Assembly (NCBI RefSeq): GCF_003194585.1
Contig: NZ_QHKZ01000007.1
Span: forward strand, 62,001 to 126,000
Origin: Nocardioides daejeonensis
Lineage (GTDB): Bacteria; Actinomycetota; Actinomycetes; Propionibacteriales; Nocardioidaceae
DNA: 64,000 nt
Direction of reading: 5' to 3'
The translations under genes and the position numbers were made by a program. Of this stretch, positions 24,389-32,388 are shown in pieces (the first letter of the stretch is position 1; each line of letters starts with the position of its first letter). The notes beneath the pieces were generated by a model. The model saw nothing but the letters and a program-made list of their open reading frames with translations. It searched no databases and had not been told where the DNA came from.

Positions 24389-24464
24389 CGCCAGCTTCGA
24401 CACGTTGAGACGCCAGCTTCAGCGTGCTGAAGCTGGCGTCTCAACGTGCTGAAGCTGGCGTCTC
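24389..24464. repeat. Second head-to-head array with 22-bp period and 20-bp hairpin
   Basis: CGCCAGCTTC occurs at 24389 and 24411, and its complement GAAGCTGGCG at 24429 and 24451; each pair is 22 bp apart. The centre forms a perfect 20-bp stem (24401-24420 with 24429-24448) with an 8-nt loop. It lies between flgE and the flbD promoter, so it probably ends the structural operon. The layout repeats that of the array at 10387-10554 with different sequence. Confidence 0.85.
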
Positions 24465-24487
24465 GACAGGCAAGGGTGGCGCCTTCC

Positions 24488-24516
24488 CCTCAGGTCACCG
24501 GGGCGGCTGCCGAAGG
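24488..24516 (+). promoter_or_regulatory. Sigma-28-like promoter of flbD-motA-motB-fliL
   Basis: CCTCAG (24488-24493), 15-nt spacer, GCCGAAGG (24509-24516). It is 50 nt upstream of the flbD ATG and just downstream of the hairpin array, marking a new transcription unit. Confidence 0.72.
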
Positions 24517-24566
24517 TAGGGGCGTCGGCCAGGGACGGCCGGCAGCCAGCACAAGGACGGTGCGCG

Positions 24567-24857
24567 ATGATCACGCTGACTCGACTCTCCGGCTCGGAGT
24601 TCGTCTTGAACTCGGACCTCATCGAGCGGGTCGAGGAGACCCCGGACACGGTGGTCACCCTCGTCGACGGCAAGAAGTACGTCGTCGCGGAGACGCCCGC
24701 CGAGATCGTGCGGGCCGTGCGCGAGCACCGCGGCTGGATCATCGCCTTGAGCACCGGGCTGCCCAGTCCTGATGTCGAGCCGGAGCCGACCCATCTCGCT
24801 CCGGTCTCTGCCCTGCGCTTCGATGGCCAACGCTTCGACCAGCATCGGGAGGTGTGA
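24567..24857 (+). CDS. flbD: FlbD/SwrD family flagellar protein
   Basis: A 96-aa protein. The first 65 residues (MITLTRLSGSEFVLNSDLIERVEETPDTVVTLVDGKKYVVAE) are a typical FlbD/SwrD domain. In Bacillus SwrD raises motor torque and lies next to motility genes. A 30-residue hydrophilic tail is extra. It is first in the stator operon and overlaps motA, which supports a link to stator function. Confidence 0.9.
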   Translation: MITLTRLSGSEFVLNSDLIERVEETPDTVVTLVDGKKYVVAETPAEIVRAVREHRGWIIALSTGLPSPDVEPEPTHLAPVSALRFDGQRFDQHREV

Positions 24858-25621
24858 TGGATCCGGCAACCCTGGTAGGGCTGGGCTTCGCCTTCGTCAT
24901 CATCCTGGTCGCGAACGTCATCGAGGGCGGGAACCCGGCGCATCTGCTCATGCTGCCGCCGATGCTGCTGGTCTTCGGCGGCACCCTGGGCGCCACCGTC
25001 GCGGGCGGAACCCTCGCGGACGCGAAGAACGCGGTGAGGTCCATCAAGCGTGCGTTCACCGCGAAGGTCGACTCCGGCACCGACATGATCCCCACGATCG
25101 TCGGCCTCGCGGACACCGCGCGCAAGGAGGGACTGCTCGCCCTCGAAGACAAGCTGCGCACGATCGACGACCCGTTCCTGGTCAAGGGAGTGACCCTGGC
25201 CGTCGACGGGACCGACCCCCAGGAGCTGCGCGACATCCTCGAGGGCGAGGTGCACGCCAAGCGACTGCAGGACAAGCAGAGTGCGAAGTTCTTCACCGAT
25301 GCAGGCGGCTACGCGCCGACGATCGGCATCGTCGGCACCGTGATGAGCCTGGTGCACGTGCTCGGCAACCTCTCCAAGCCCGACGAGCTCGGCCACATGA
25401 TCGCCGCTGCCTTCCTCGCGACGCTGTGGGGCGTGCTCTCGGCGAACGCGATCTGGCTGCCGATCGCCGCCAAGCTGAAGCGCCTCAGCGAGCTGGAGGC
25501 CTCCCGCATGGAGGTGATCATCGAGGGCATCGCCGCGATCCAGGCAGGTTCCAACCCGCGCGTCGTCGCCCAGAAGCTCCGCTCCCTGCTCCCCGACCAG
25601 CCCGACGCCGAGGCGGCTTGA
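24857..25621 (+). CDS. motA: Flagellar stator protein MotA
   Basis: A 254-aa proton-channel subunit with four membrane segments: TLVGLGFAFVIILVANVI, LLMLPPMLLVFGGTLGATVAG, then two after the cytoplasmic loop (YAPTIGIVGTVMSLVHVLGNL and MIAAAFLATLWGVLSANAIWLPIAAKL). The loop carries the Arg/Glu-rich part that meets FliG. ATG 24857 overlaps the flbD stop as TGATG; GTG 24854 is an alternative. motB follows after 1 nt. Confidence 0.95.
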   Translation: MDPATLVGLGFAFVIILVANVIEGGNPAHLLMLPPMLLVFGGTLGATVAGGTLADAKNAVRSIKRAFTAKVDSGTDMIPTIVGLADTARKEGLLALEDKLRTIDDPFLVKGVTLAVDGTDPQELRDILEGEVHAKRLQDKQSAKFFTDAGGYAPTIGIVGTVMSLVHVLGNLSKPDELGHMIAAAFLATLWGVLSANAIWLPIAAKLKRLSELEASRMEVIIEGIAAIQAGSNPRVVAQKLRSLLPDQPDAEAA

Positions 25622-25622
25622 G

Positions 25623-26513
25623 ATGGCGCGGCGGCAGGTCGAGGAGGAACACGAGAACCACGAGCGCTGGCTGGTCTCCTACGCCGACATGATCACGGTC
25701 CTCATGGCCCTCTTCATCGTCCTCTACGCGATGAGCCAGGTCGACGAGACCAAGTACGAGGAGCTCAAGCAGAGCCTGCGCGCGGGCTTCGGTCAGAGCG
25801 GCGCGATGATGCACGAGCAGCGGAGCGTGCTCGACGGCCAGGGGCAGACCGCCATGTCGGCGATGCGTCCCGAGGCCGAGATGTCGTCGCTCACTCCCGA
25901 GCAGGTCCGCATCGTCGACCGGGCCATCACCCGCAAGGAGCAGCTCGCGCAGGAGCAGCGGGCCGCCGAGGTCGACCGTGAGGTGAGCCGCCTCCAGGAG
26001 GTCCTCTCCCGCCTCAAGAAGGCGTTGGAGAAGCGCGGACTGCAGGACGACGTGCGGGCCAGCATCGACGACCGCGGCCTGGTGGTCAGCCTGGTCTCGC
26101 GACACGTCGTCTTCGACGCCAACCTCGCCTCCCTCACCGAGCGTGGCCGGGCAGTCATCGACACCCTGGCACCGGTGCTCCGCGACCTCCCCGACGCCCT
26201 GCAGATCGACGGCCACACCAACCAGGTCAAGGTGAAGCCGAAGTTCTTCGCATCCGACTGGGACCTCTCGGCGGCCCGTGCCATCACCGTGCTGCGGCAC
26301 CTCAACGAGGTCGGGCGGATTCCGGCCGACCGGCTCTCCGCCACCGCCTACGGGATGGAGCGCCCCCTGGTGGATCCCACCGAACCGGGGTCCCAACGCA
26401 TCAACAAGCGGGTCGACATCGTCGTGCTCACCAGCCTGCCCCCGGAGTCGCGGGAGCTGTTGAGCGAATACGGATTCGACCGCGACGGCACAGTGCGAGG
26501 AGAGACCTCATGA
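25623..26513 (+). CDS. motB: Flagellar stator protein MotB
   Basis: A 296-aa stator subunit. The single membrane segment carries the proton-binding Asp22 (VSYADMITVLMALFIVLYAMS). A long coiled coil follows (LAQEQRAAEVDREVSRLQEVLSRLKKALEKR), then an OmpA-like peptidoglycan-binding domain (LQIDGHTNQ... DWDLSAARAITVLRHL... ATAYGMERPLVD). Asp with MotA implies a proton-driven motor. The stop overlaps fliL by 4 nt. Confidence 0.96.
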   Translation: MARRQVEEEHENHERWLVSYADMITVLMALFIVLYAMSQVDETKYEELKQSLRAGFGQSGAMMHEQRSVLDGQGQTAMSAMRPEAEMSSLTPEQVRIVDRAITRKEQLAQEQRAAEVDREVSRLQEVLSRLKKALEKRGLQDDVRASIDDRGLVVSLVSRHVVFDANLASLTERGRAVIDTLAPVLRDLPDALQIDGHTNQVKVKPKFFASDWDLSAARAITVLRHLNEVGRIPADRLSATAYGMERPLVDPTEPGSQRINKRVDIVVLTSLPPESRELLSEYGFDRDGTVRGETS

Positions 26514-26953
26514 CCATGACAGCAGTCCGGCCCGGCCAGGACGCCGAGACGGCCGAGACGGAGCCGAAGAAGTCCAAGCGCACCCTGATCATCGTCCTGG
26601 TGGTCGTGCTGCTCGCCGGCCTCGGCGGGGCTTACCAGTTCCTGCTCCGCCCCAGCGGCGACCAGGAGCCGAAGCCGGGGCTGGTCGTGCCCCTCGAGGC
26701 GGTCCAGATCAATCTCGCCGGCGGCCACTACCTCCGCCTCGGCCTCGCCCTCCAGGCCGCCGAGGGCGCCGAGGAGGTCGAAGGAAGCAAGGCGCTCGAC
26801 GCCGCGATCGAGCTCTTCTCCGGCCGGAAGGTCGCGGAGGTCTCCGACCCGAAGCAGCGCGGCGCCCTGAAGGAGGAACTCTCCCACCAGGTCCGGGAGC
26901 TGTACGACGACGAGGTCCTGGAGGTGTACTTCACCGACTTCGTCACCCAGTAG
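26510..26953 (+). CDS. fliL: Flagellar basal-body associated protein FliL
   Basis: A 147-aa single-pass membrane protein. A Lys-rich N terminus (EPKKSKR) precedes the membrane segment TLIIVLVVVLLAGLGGAYQFLL. The outer domain has LEAVQINLAGGHYLRLGLALQA and ends in VLEVYFTDFVTQ, as in FliL. It encircles and stabilises stators. It overlaps motB by 4 nt and ends its operon. Confidence 0.93.
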   Translation: MTMTAVRPGQDAETAETEPKKSKRTLIIVLVVVLLAGLGGAYQFLLRPSGDQEPKPGLVVPLEAVQINLAGGHYLRLGLALQAAEGAEEVEGSKALDAAIELFSGRKVAEVSDPKQRGALKEELSHQVRELYDDEVLEVYFTDFVTQ

Positions 26954-26999
26954 GAGCATGACCACGCCGACAAGATGACCCAGGTGGGCCATAGGCCCC

Positions 27000-27014
27000 G
27001 GGACCCTTGGTCCC
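27000..27014 (+). terminator. Possible terminator after fliL
   Basis: A short perfect hairpin, GGGACC (27000-27005), loop CTT, GGTCCC (27009-27014), lies 46 nt after fliL and 27 nt before the fliM promoter. It may separate the stator and switch operons. Confidence 0.4.
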
Positions 27015-27041
27015 CTGACCGGACGAACCCACCTCCCTTCT

Positions 27042-27070
27042 GCTCAGGTGCCCTCGGCGTACGCCGATCG
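27042..27070 (+). promoter_or_regulatory. Sigma-28-like promoter of fliM operon
   Basis: GCTCAG (27042-27047), 15-nt spacer, GCCGATCG (27063-27070), then 7 nt (GGGGCCC) and a GTG. The geometry is the same as for cheB and cheR and implies a leaderless mRNA. Confidence 0.7.
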
Positions 27071-27077
27071 GGGGCCC

Positions 27078-28028
27078 GTGAACCGGACCCTGACAGCGTC
27101 CGCGACCTCGGGCGGTGGTCGCGCACGACGGCGCGCCGCGAGGACGCAGCCCACGCCGTACGACTTCCGACGGCCGATCCAGCTCTCGCGCGAGCACGCG
27201 CGGATCCTGCAGATGGGGTTCGACAGCCTCGCCCGGCAGACCACCACGCTCTTCACCTCCTCGCTGCGCACCGTCTGCGAGGTGACGCTGGTTGGTGTCG
27301 AGCAACAGTCGTACGCCGAGTACATCGAGTCGCTCGGCGCGATGACCTACATGACGAAGTTCACCGTCGAGCCCATGCCCGGCGTCGGCGTGATCGAGTT
27401 CCCCCTGGTCGCGACGATGTCGTGCATCGATCACATGCTGGGCGGATTCGGCGCCGTCGACCAGCCGGATCGTCCCCTGACCGACATCGAGACGGGCGTC
27501 ATCAACGGACTCGTCGAGCGCCTGCTCGGTGAGATGCGCTACGCGCTGGCCGGGATCCTGCCGCTCGAGCCGGTCGTCGTCGGCCACGAGTACAGCCCTC
27601 AGTTCGCCCAGATCGCCGCCGGCTCCGACGTCATGGTCGTGGCGACGTTCACCCTGGCGATCGGCGAGCGCTCGCACCGACTCACCGTCTGCCTCCCCTT
27701 CGCCGGCCTGCTCCCCCACCTCACCTCGGCGGCCGCCCCCGCCCCGGTGTCGGAGCGGGAGCGCGCCAAGCGGGACCGCTCCGCAGCCCTGCTGCGCACG
27801 CAGTTCGACAAGGTCCCGGTCGACATCCAGGTCCGCCTCCGCCCTACCCGCGTCACCCCCGAGGTGCTCTCCGGGCTCGCACCGGGCGACGTGCTCCGAC
27901 TCTCCCACCCCGCCGCCGCACCGCTGGACGTGTGCGTCGACGACACCGTCTTCGCGCACGCCACCCCCGGCGCGCGCGGCCCCCGCATGGCCGCCCTCAT
28001 CGTGGGCACCCCCCAGGAGGAATCATGA
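27078..28028 (+). CDS. fliM: Flagellar motor switch protein FliM without an obvious CheY-docking peptide
   Basis: A 316-aa C-ring protein. The core matches FliM: DFRRPIQLSREHARILQMGFDSLARQ, then YAEYIESLGAMTYM, a CheC-like middle (DHMLGGFG; LTDIETGVINGLVERLLGEMRYAL) and a C-terminal SpoA-like domain (VPVDIQVRL... GDVLRLSHP). The usual N-terminal CheY-P docking motif (LSQxEIDALL) is absent; instead there is an Arg/Thr/Ser-rich stretch. GTG 27078 is chosen because the -10 element ends 7 nt before it, and the upstream GTG 27048 is inside the promoter. Overlaps fliN as ATGA. Confidence 0.94.
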   Translation: MNRTLTASATSGGGRARRRAARTQPTPYDFRRPIQLSREHARILQMGFDSLARQTTTLFTSSLRTVCEVTLVGVEQQSYAEYIESLGAMTYMTKFTVEPMPGVGVIEFPLVATMSCIDHMLGGFGAVDQPDRPLTDIETGVINGLVERLLGEMRYALAGILPLEPVVVGHEYSPQFAQIAAGSDVMVVATFTLAIGERSHRLTVCLPFAGLLPHLTSAAAPAPVSERERAKRDRSAALLRTQFDKVPVDIQVRLRPTRVTPEVLSGLAPGDVLRLSHPAAAPLDVCVDDTVFAHATPGARGPRMAALIVGTPQEES

Positions 28029-28816
28029 CCGAGCTGACCGGAACCGACCTGGCCCAGGCGGCCGCCGAGGCAGCCGCCGTGGTGCTCCCGGCAGCGATGC
28101 CGCTGACCGCTGCGGGCGCCCAGCCGGGAACCTCCGAGGTCGCCTCGCTCTTCGCCGGCGCCGTGGTCGCCGACCTGCCGGGGGCGGGCCGGATCGCCCT
28201 CCTGGTCGGCGAGGACCTGGTCGCCGCCCTCGCCTCCAGCCCACTCGGCGGACTCGACCTCGCCGCCGCCACCCAGCCCGCGGTGGACGCCGTCGCCCAC
28301 GTGCTCGGCCTGACTGCGGACGCTGCGCGCCAGGTGGAGACCGCACTGGTCGTGGGCGACCTGGGTGGTGCGTTCACGACGGTGCCGCTGGTCGGCGCCG
28401 GCATCGACGCCGCCGTGCTCGTGCCCGACGCCCTGCTCGCGCCCAGGCCGGCGCCCACGCCGACCTTCGCGCCAGTAGCCGCAGAGGTGCCTGCGACGGC
28501 GACGCCGGCCGCGCCGCTGCCTACGTTCGGCGCAGCCACCGCCCCGGCGGCGACGCTGTCTGCACCGGTGCGCGGGATCGAGATGCTGCACGGGGTCGAC
28601 ATGGAGGTCACCGTCGAGCTCGGGCGCACCCGGATGACGGTGCGCGACCTGCTGGCGCTCAGCCCCGGTGCCGTGCTTGAGCTGGACCGCGCTGCGGGCA
28701 GCCCCGCCGATCTGCTGGTGAACGGGCGGCTCATCGCTCGCGGCGAGGTCGTCGTCATCGACGAGGACTTCGGCCTGCGCATCACCGAGGTGCTCGACGA
28801 CTCCCAGGCCGGTTGA
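28025..28816 (+). CDS. fliN: Flagellar motor switch protein FliN/FliY with long N-terminal domain
   Basis: A 263-aa protein. The C-terminal 80 residues are a FliN/SpoA domain (GVDMEVTVELGRTRMTVRDLLALSPGAVLELDRAAGSPADLLVNGRLIARGEVVVIDEDFGLRITEV is its extent, about 185-255). A 110-residue N-terminal domain (LFAGAVVADLPGAGRIALLVGEDL... AVDAVAHVLGL) resembles a CheC-like fold as in FliY, and an Ala/Pro-rich linker joins them. No clear D-x3-E-x2-N phosphatase motif is seen. It forms the base of the C ring and may take over CheY binding from FliM. Confidence 0.9.
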   Translation: MTELTGTDLAQAAAEAAAVVLPAAMPLTAAGAQPGTSEVASLFAGAVVADLPGAGRIALLVGEDLVAALASSPLGGLDLAAATQPAVDAVAHVLGLTADAARQVETALVVGDLGGAFTTVPLVGAGIDAAVLVPDALLAPRPAPTPTFAPVAAEVPATATPAAPLPTFGAATAPAATLSAPVRGIEMLHGVDMEVTVELGRTRMTVRDLLALSPGAVLELDRAAGSPADLLVNGRLIARGEVVVIDEDFGLRITEVLDDSQAG

Positions 28817-28829
28817 GGCAGTACCGGCC

Positions 28830-29330
28830 ATGCTCGAACTCACCCTCCGCCTGATCGCCTCGCTGGCGGTCGTGGTCGGACTCCTGGTGCTGCTGGCCCG
28901 CTTCGGCGGGAAGCGGTTCCGTGGCGGCCCGGGGGCACCGGTCCAGGTGCTGCACCGACAGCCCCTGACTCGGACCTCCTCGATCTCCGTGGTCGCAGTG
29001 GGCGACCGGGTCCTGGTGCTGGGGTGCACCGAGCAGCAGGTCAACGTGCTCACCGAGCTCGACCCCGACCAGGTCGGCGGCGCCGAGCTCACCCTCCTTC
29101 CCGGGCTGGCGGCGTCGCCGGACGCGGTGGACGCAGTCGCGTCGCAGGAGGACTTCGCGACCACTCTCGCGCAGGTCACCGCACCGGCGCAGGCGGCCGA
29201 GCCGCGACGTACCGCGGGAGCACACCGGGCTGTCGCACGGTCGACGGCCGCAGGCACCCTCCAGGGCTCGATCCTCTCGCCGCAGACCTGGCGGCAGGCG
29301 CTCGCCGCCGTCGGCCGGCGGGCCTCATGA
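28830..29330 (+). CDS. fliO: Flagellar biosynthesis protein FliO
   Basis: A 166-aa membrane protein. An N-terminal membrane segment (LTLRLIASLAVVVGLLVLLARFG) is followed by VQVLHRQPLTRTSSISVVAVGDRVLVLGCTEQQVNVL, the small FliO domain. The C-terminal half is low complexity. FliO assists FliP ring assembly. It starts 13 nt after fliN and overlaps fliP as ATGA. Confidence 0.9.
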   Translation: MLELTLRLIASLAVVVGLLVLLARFGGKRFRGGPGAPVQVLHRQPLTRTSSISVVAVGDRVLVLGCTEQQVNVLTELDPDQVGGAELTLLPGLAASPDAVDAVASQEDFATTLAQVTAPAQAAEPRRTAGAHRAVARSTAAGTLQGSILSPQTWRQALAAVGRRAS

Positions 29331-30184
29331 CCCGCCGTCTGCTCCTCGTGGCGGCAGGATTGATCGTCGGCCTGACTGTCCTCCTGGGGGCGAGCCCCGC
29401 CTCCTCGGCCCCCTCGTACGCCGCCCCGACGTACGCCGCGACCCCGGTGGCCGCGACCCTCCCCGCCTTTCCTCCCGACGGCCCGGACGGCCCGGCAGGC
29501 CCCGACGGTCCGGGCAACGACACCTCGGTGACCATCGACCTCGACGGACTCACCGACAAGCCGACCACCTCGGTCACGCTGATCCTCACGATCACGCTGC
29601 TGTCGCTGCTGCCGGCGATCCTGCTCACCTGCACCAGCTTCACCAAGATCCTCGTGGTGCTCAGCCTGACCAGGAACGCCCTCGGGTTGCAGCAGACGCC
29701 GCCCAACCAGGTGCTGACCGGCCTGGCACTCTTCCTCAGCCTCTTCATCATGAGCCCGGTGCTGTCGTCGATGAACGACCAGGGAGTCCAGCCCTACCTG
29801 GAGGGGACCAAGACCAGCGCCGAGGCGTGGCACGACGGGGTCGAGCCGCTGCGCGACTTCATGCTCGACCACACCGGCGACTCCGAGATCCAGCTGTTGG
29901 TCACCGTCTCGGACCGGGAGCAGCCGCAGAGCCGGGCCGACATCGGCATGACGACCTTGGTTCCGGCGTTCGTGCTGAGCGAGCTCAAGCAAGCGTTCAT
30001 CATCGGCTTCGTCATCTTCATCCCGTTCCTGGTGATCGACATCGTCGTCTCCGGAGCGCTGATGGCGCTGGGCATGATGATGATGCCGCCGGTGATGGTG
30101 TCGCTGCCCTTCAAGCTGCTCCTCTTCGTGCTGGTCGACGGCTGGGGGCTGATCATCAAGTCCCTGGTAGCGAGCTACGGATAG
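29327..30184 (+). CDS. fliP: Flagellar export gate protein FliP
   Basis: A 285-aa export-gate core subunit. It has a cleavable-type signal sequence (RRLLLVAAGLIVGLTVLLGASPASSA), a Gly/Pro/Asp-rich spacer, then the FliP domain: LLPAILLTCTSFTKILVVLSLTRNALGLQQTPPNQVLTGLALFLSLF, and the C-terminal MGMTTLVPAF-like block (ADIGMTTLVPAFVLSELKQAF) through ALGMMMMPPVMVSLPFKLLLFVLVDGW. Very well conserved. It overlaps fliO; fliQ follows after 6 nt. Confidence 0.97.
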   Translation: MTRRLLLVAAGLIVGLTVLLGASPASSAPSYAAPTYAATPVAATLPAFPPDGPDGPAGPDGPGNDTSVTIDLDGLTDKPTTSVTLILTITLLSLLPAILLTCTSFTKILVVLSLTRNALGLQQTPPNQVLTGLALFLSLFIMSPVLSSMNDQGVQPYLEGTKTSAEAWHDGVEPLRDFMLDHTGDSEIQLLVTVSDREQPQSRADIGMTTLVPAFVLSELKQAFIIGFVIFIPFLVIDIVVSGALMALGMMMMPPVMVSLPFKLLLFVLVDGWGLIIKSLVASYG

Positions 30185-30190
30185 CCGGCC

Positions 30191-30460
30191 ATGACCGATA
30201 CCCAGGTCATCGAGATCGCGCTCCAGACGATGCTGGTGGCGTTGAAGCTCTCCGCCCCGATCCTCGCCACGTCACTCGTGATCGGCTTCGTCATCTCGCT
30301 CTTCCAGTCGATGACGCAGATCCAGGAGTTCACGCTGGCGTTCGTGCCGAAGCTGATCGGCGTCGGGGTCGCCCTGCTCTTCTGTGGCAACTGGATGCTG
30401 CACACCCTCGTCAACTTCACCCAGCAGCTCTTCGAGAAGCTGCCCACCTTGCTGGCCTGA
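30191..30460 (+). CDS. fliQ: Flagellar export gate protein FliQ
   Basis: An 89-aa protein with two membrane helices (LQTMLVALKLSAPILATSLVIGFVISLFQ and LIGVGVALLFCGNWMLHTLVNF) and the SMTQIQEFTLAFVPK loop between them, which is the FliQ signature. It is part of the FliPQR gate and 4 nt from fliR. Confidence 0.96.
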   Translation: MTDTQVIEIALQTMLVALKLSAPILATSLVIGFVISLFQSMTQIQEFTLAFVPKLIGVGVALLFCGNWMLHTLVNFTQQLFEKLPTLLA

Positions 30461-30464
30461 GCCC

Positions 30465-31232
30465 ATGACCATCACCCTCGCCGGAGACGCCCTCGTCGGC
30501 TACCTGATGGCCTCGGTCCGCATCGTGGCCTGGCTCGCGATCGTGCCGCCGTTCTCCGGCCGGGCGGTACCGGCTGCGGCCAAAGTGCTGCTCGCGCTCG
30601 GCCTCGCCTTCGCCATCGCGCCGTCGGCGCCGGGCGGCGAGATCGCGACGGGCGCCCCGGCACTGATCCTGACCACCCTCACCCAGGTGCTGATCGGGCT
30701 GGGCATGGGCTTCGTGACCTACCTGCTCTTCCAGGCGATCGCTACCGCCGGCAGCCTCGTCGACCTCTTCGGCGGCTTCGCGCTGGCGCAGGGGTTCGAC
30801 CCCTTGGCGATGAACATGAACACCGTCTTCGGCAAGTTCCACCAGATGATCGCCACGATGCTGCTCTTCGCCACCGGAGGCCACCTGCTGGTCATCGGCG
30901 GGCTGCTGCGCACCTTCCACTTCCTCCCGATCGGGCAGAGCCCGGACATCTCCGGGGCCCCGGATGTGCTCATCACCGCCTTCGGGATGTTCTTCACCGT
31001 CGCCGTGCAGATCGCGCTGCCGCTGATCGCGGTGCTCTTCATCACCGATCTGGGCTTGGCTCTTCTGACCAAGGTGGCGCCGCAGCTCAATGCGATCAAC
31101 GTGATGTTCCCGGTCAAGATCGGGCTCACGCTGCTGCTGCTCGGGCTCAGCCTGCCGGCGCTGCCCACCGCGATGGAGCGACTGGTCGAGCTTGCCAACG
31201 AGGCGATGGCGACCCTGGCGGGACGGGGGTGA
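30465..31232 (+). CDS. fliR: Flagellar export gate protein FliR
   Basis: A 255-aa polytopic membrane protein. It has RIVAWLAIVPPFSGRAVPAAAKVLLALGLAFAI near the N terminus, GLGMGFVTYLLFQAIATAGSLVDLFGGFALAQGFDP in the middle and QLNAINVMFPVKIGLTLLLLGLSLP near the end, all typical FliR blocks. ATG 30465 is chosen, 4 nt after the fliQ stop; the longer frame runs through fliQ. flhB follows after 3 nt. Confidence 0.96.
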   Translation: MTITLAGDALVGYLMASVRIVAWLAIVPPFSGRAVPAAAKVLLALGLAFAIAPSAPGGEIATGAPALILTTLTQVLIGLGMGFVTYLLFQAIATAGSLVDLFGGFALAQGFDPLAMNMNTVFGKFHQMIATMLLFATGGHLLVIGGLLRTFHFLPIGQSPDISGAPDVLITAFGMFFTVAVQIALPLIAVLFITDLGLALLTKVAPQLNAINVMFPVKIGLTLLLLGLSLPALPTAMERLVELANEAMATLAGRG

Positions 31233-31235
31233 GTC

Positions 31236-32387
31236 ATGAGCGGCAGTAGCGGCGAGAAGACCGAGAAGCCCACCGAGAGGAAGCGCAAGGAGTCGCGCAA
31301 GGAGGGCCAGGTCCCCCGTACCCAGGAGCTCGGCGCCTGGGCCACGGTGCTCCTGCTCGCACTGGTGATGCCCTCGCTGATGGGCCGGGAGATCGGTGCG
31401 CTCCGCGACCTGCTCGGCCGGGCCTTGCGTACCGCGGAGCAGCCGTCGATCGCGGTCGCGATGCAGTTGCTCCGCGACGGGCTGCTGCACTGCCTGATCG
31501 CCCTGGTGGTGCTGGGCGCCGGGATCATGGTGCTCGGTGTCGCCGGCGCGGTCGCCCAAGGCGGCTTCTTCCTCGCCACCAAGGCCGTCAAGCCCAAGTG
31601 GTCCAAGCTCAACCCCATCCAGGGCATGAAGCGGATCTTCGGCGGCCAGGCGCTCTGGGAGGGCGCGAAGATGCTCATCAAGAGCAGCCTCGTCGGCATC
31701 CTCGTGTACGCCGCGGTGCGCTCGATGCTGCCGTTGCTCGGCGGCCTCGTCCCCATCTCCCTGGTGCTGGAGATGGTCGGCGACCACGCCCAGGCGCTGA
31801 TCCGCAACATCGCGCTCGCCGGTCTGGTGATGGCGGGCGCGGACTACCTGATGACCCGCCGCCGGATCGGCAAGCAGACCCGGATGACCAAGGACGAGGT
31901 GCGCCGGGAGCACAAGCAGAGCGAGGGCGACCCGATGCTCAAGAGTGCGCGTCGCTCGCGGGCGCTGGCGATCTCCCGCAACCGGATGCTGGCCGACGTC
32001 TCGACCGCCGATGTCGTCCTCGTCAACCCCACCCATGTCGCGGTCGCCCTGCGCTACGAGCCGGAGCGCGGCGCCCCGCGGGTGGTGGCCCGGGGGGCCG
32101 GAGCGATCGCGGCGAAGATCCGCGAGCGCGCCGCCGAGCACGACGTGCCCCTGGTCCGCGACGTCCCGCTCGCCCGGGCCATCCACTCCTCGACGGAGGT
32201 CGGCCAGGAGATCCCTGCGGAGCTCTTCGCCGCCGTCGCCCACGTGCTGGCGTTCGTGATCAGCCGGCGTACGCGCGGCTTCAAGGGCGGCACCCACCGC
32301 AGCCCGCGGCGCGAGGCGGAGCTGCCCGCCGTGCCGGCGATCGGCCGGCGAAGGAAACCCTCAACTCCGGTGGCGGCCGGCCGATGA
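31236..32387 (+). CDS. flhB: Flagellar export switch protein FlhB
   Basis: A 383-aa protein. The start SGEKTEKPTERKRKESRKEGQV is diagnostic. Four membrane segments follow. The cytoplasmic domain has the autocleavage motif NPTH (residues 264-267) in VVLVNPTHVAVALRY, then VPLVRDVPLARAIH. Cleavage lets FliK switch substrate class. A C-terminal tail of about 40 residues is basic and Pro-rich. The last 29 nt contain the promoter proposed for flhA. Confidence 0.97.
   Translation: MSGSSGEKTEKPTERKRKESRKEGQVPRTQELGAWATVLLLALVMPSLMGREIGALRDLLGRALRTAEQPSIAVAMQLLRDGLLHCLIALVVLGAGIMVLGVAGAVAQGGFFLATKAVKPKWSKLNPIQGMKRIFGGQALWEGAKMLIKSSLVGILVYAAVRSMLPLLGGLVPISLVLEMVGDHAQALIRNIALAGLVMAGADYLMTRRRIGKQTRMTKDEVRREHKQSEGDPMLKSARRSRALAISRNRMLADVSTADVVLVNPTHVAVALRYEPERGAPRVVARGAGAIAAKIRERAAEHDVPLVRDVPLARAIHSSTEVGQEIPAELFAAVAHVLAFVISRRTRGFKGGTHRSPRREAELPAVPAIGRRRKPSTPVAAGR
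32359..32387 (+). promoter_or_regulatory. Sigma-28-like promoter of flhA
   Basis: CCTCAA (32359-32364), 15-nt spacer, GCCGATGA (32380-32387). It lies entirely within the last codons of flhB, and the -10 element includes the flhB stop. It would drive flhA with an 80-nt leader. Confidence 0.62.
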
Positions 32388-32388
32388 G

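Noticed and set aside
27599..29992. A 797-residue minus-strand open frame opposite fliM-fliN-fliO-fliP
   Set aside because: Same reason: strong conserved genes on the plus strand and no recognisable motif in the antisense product.
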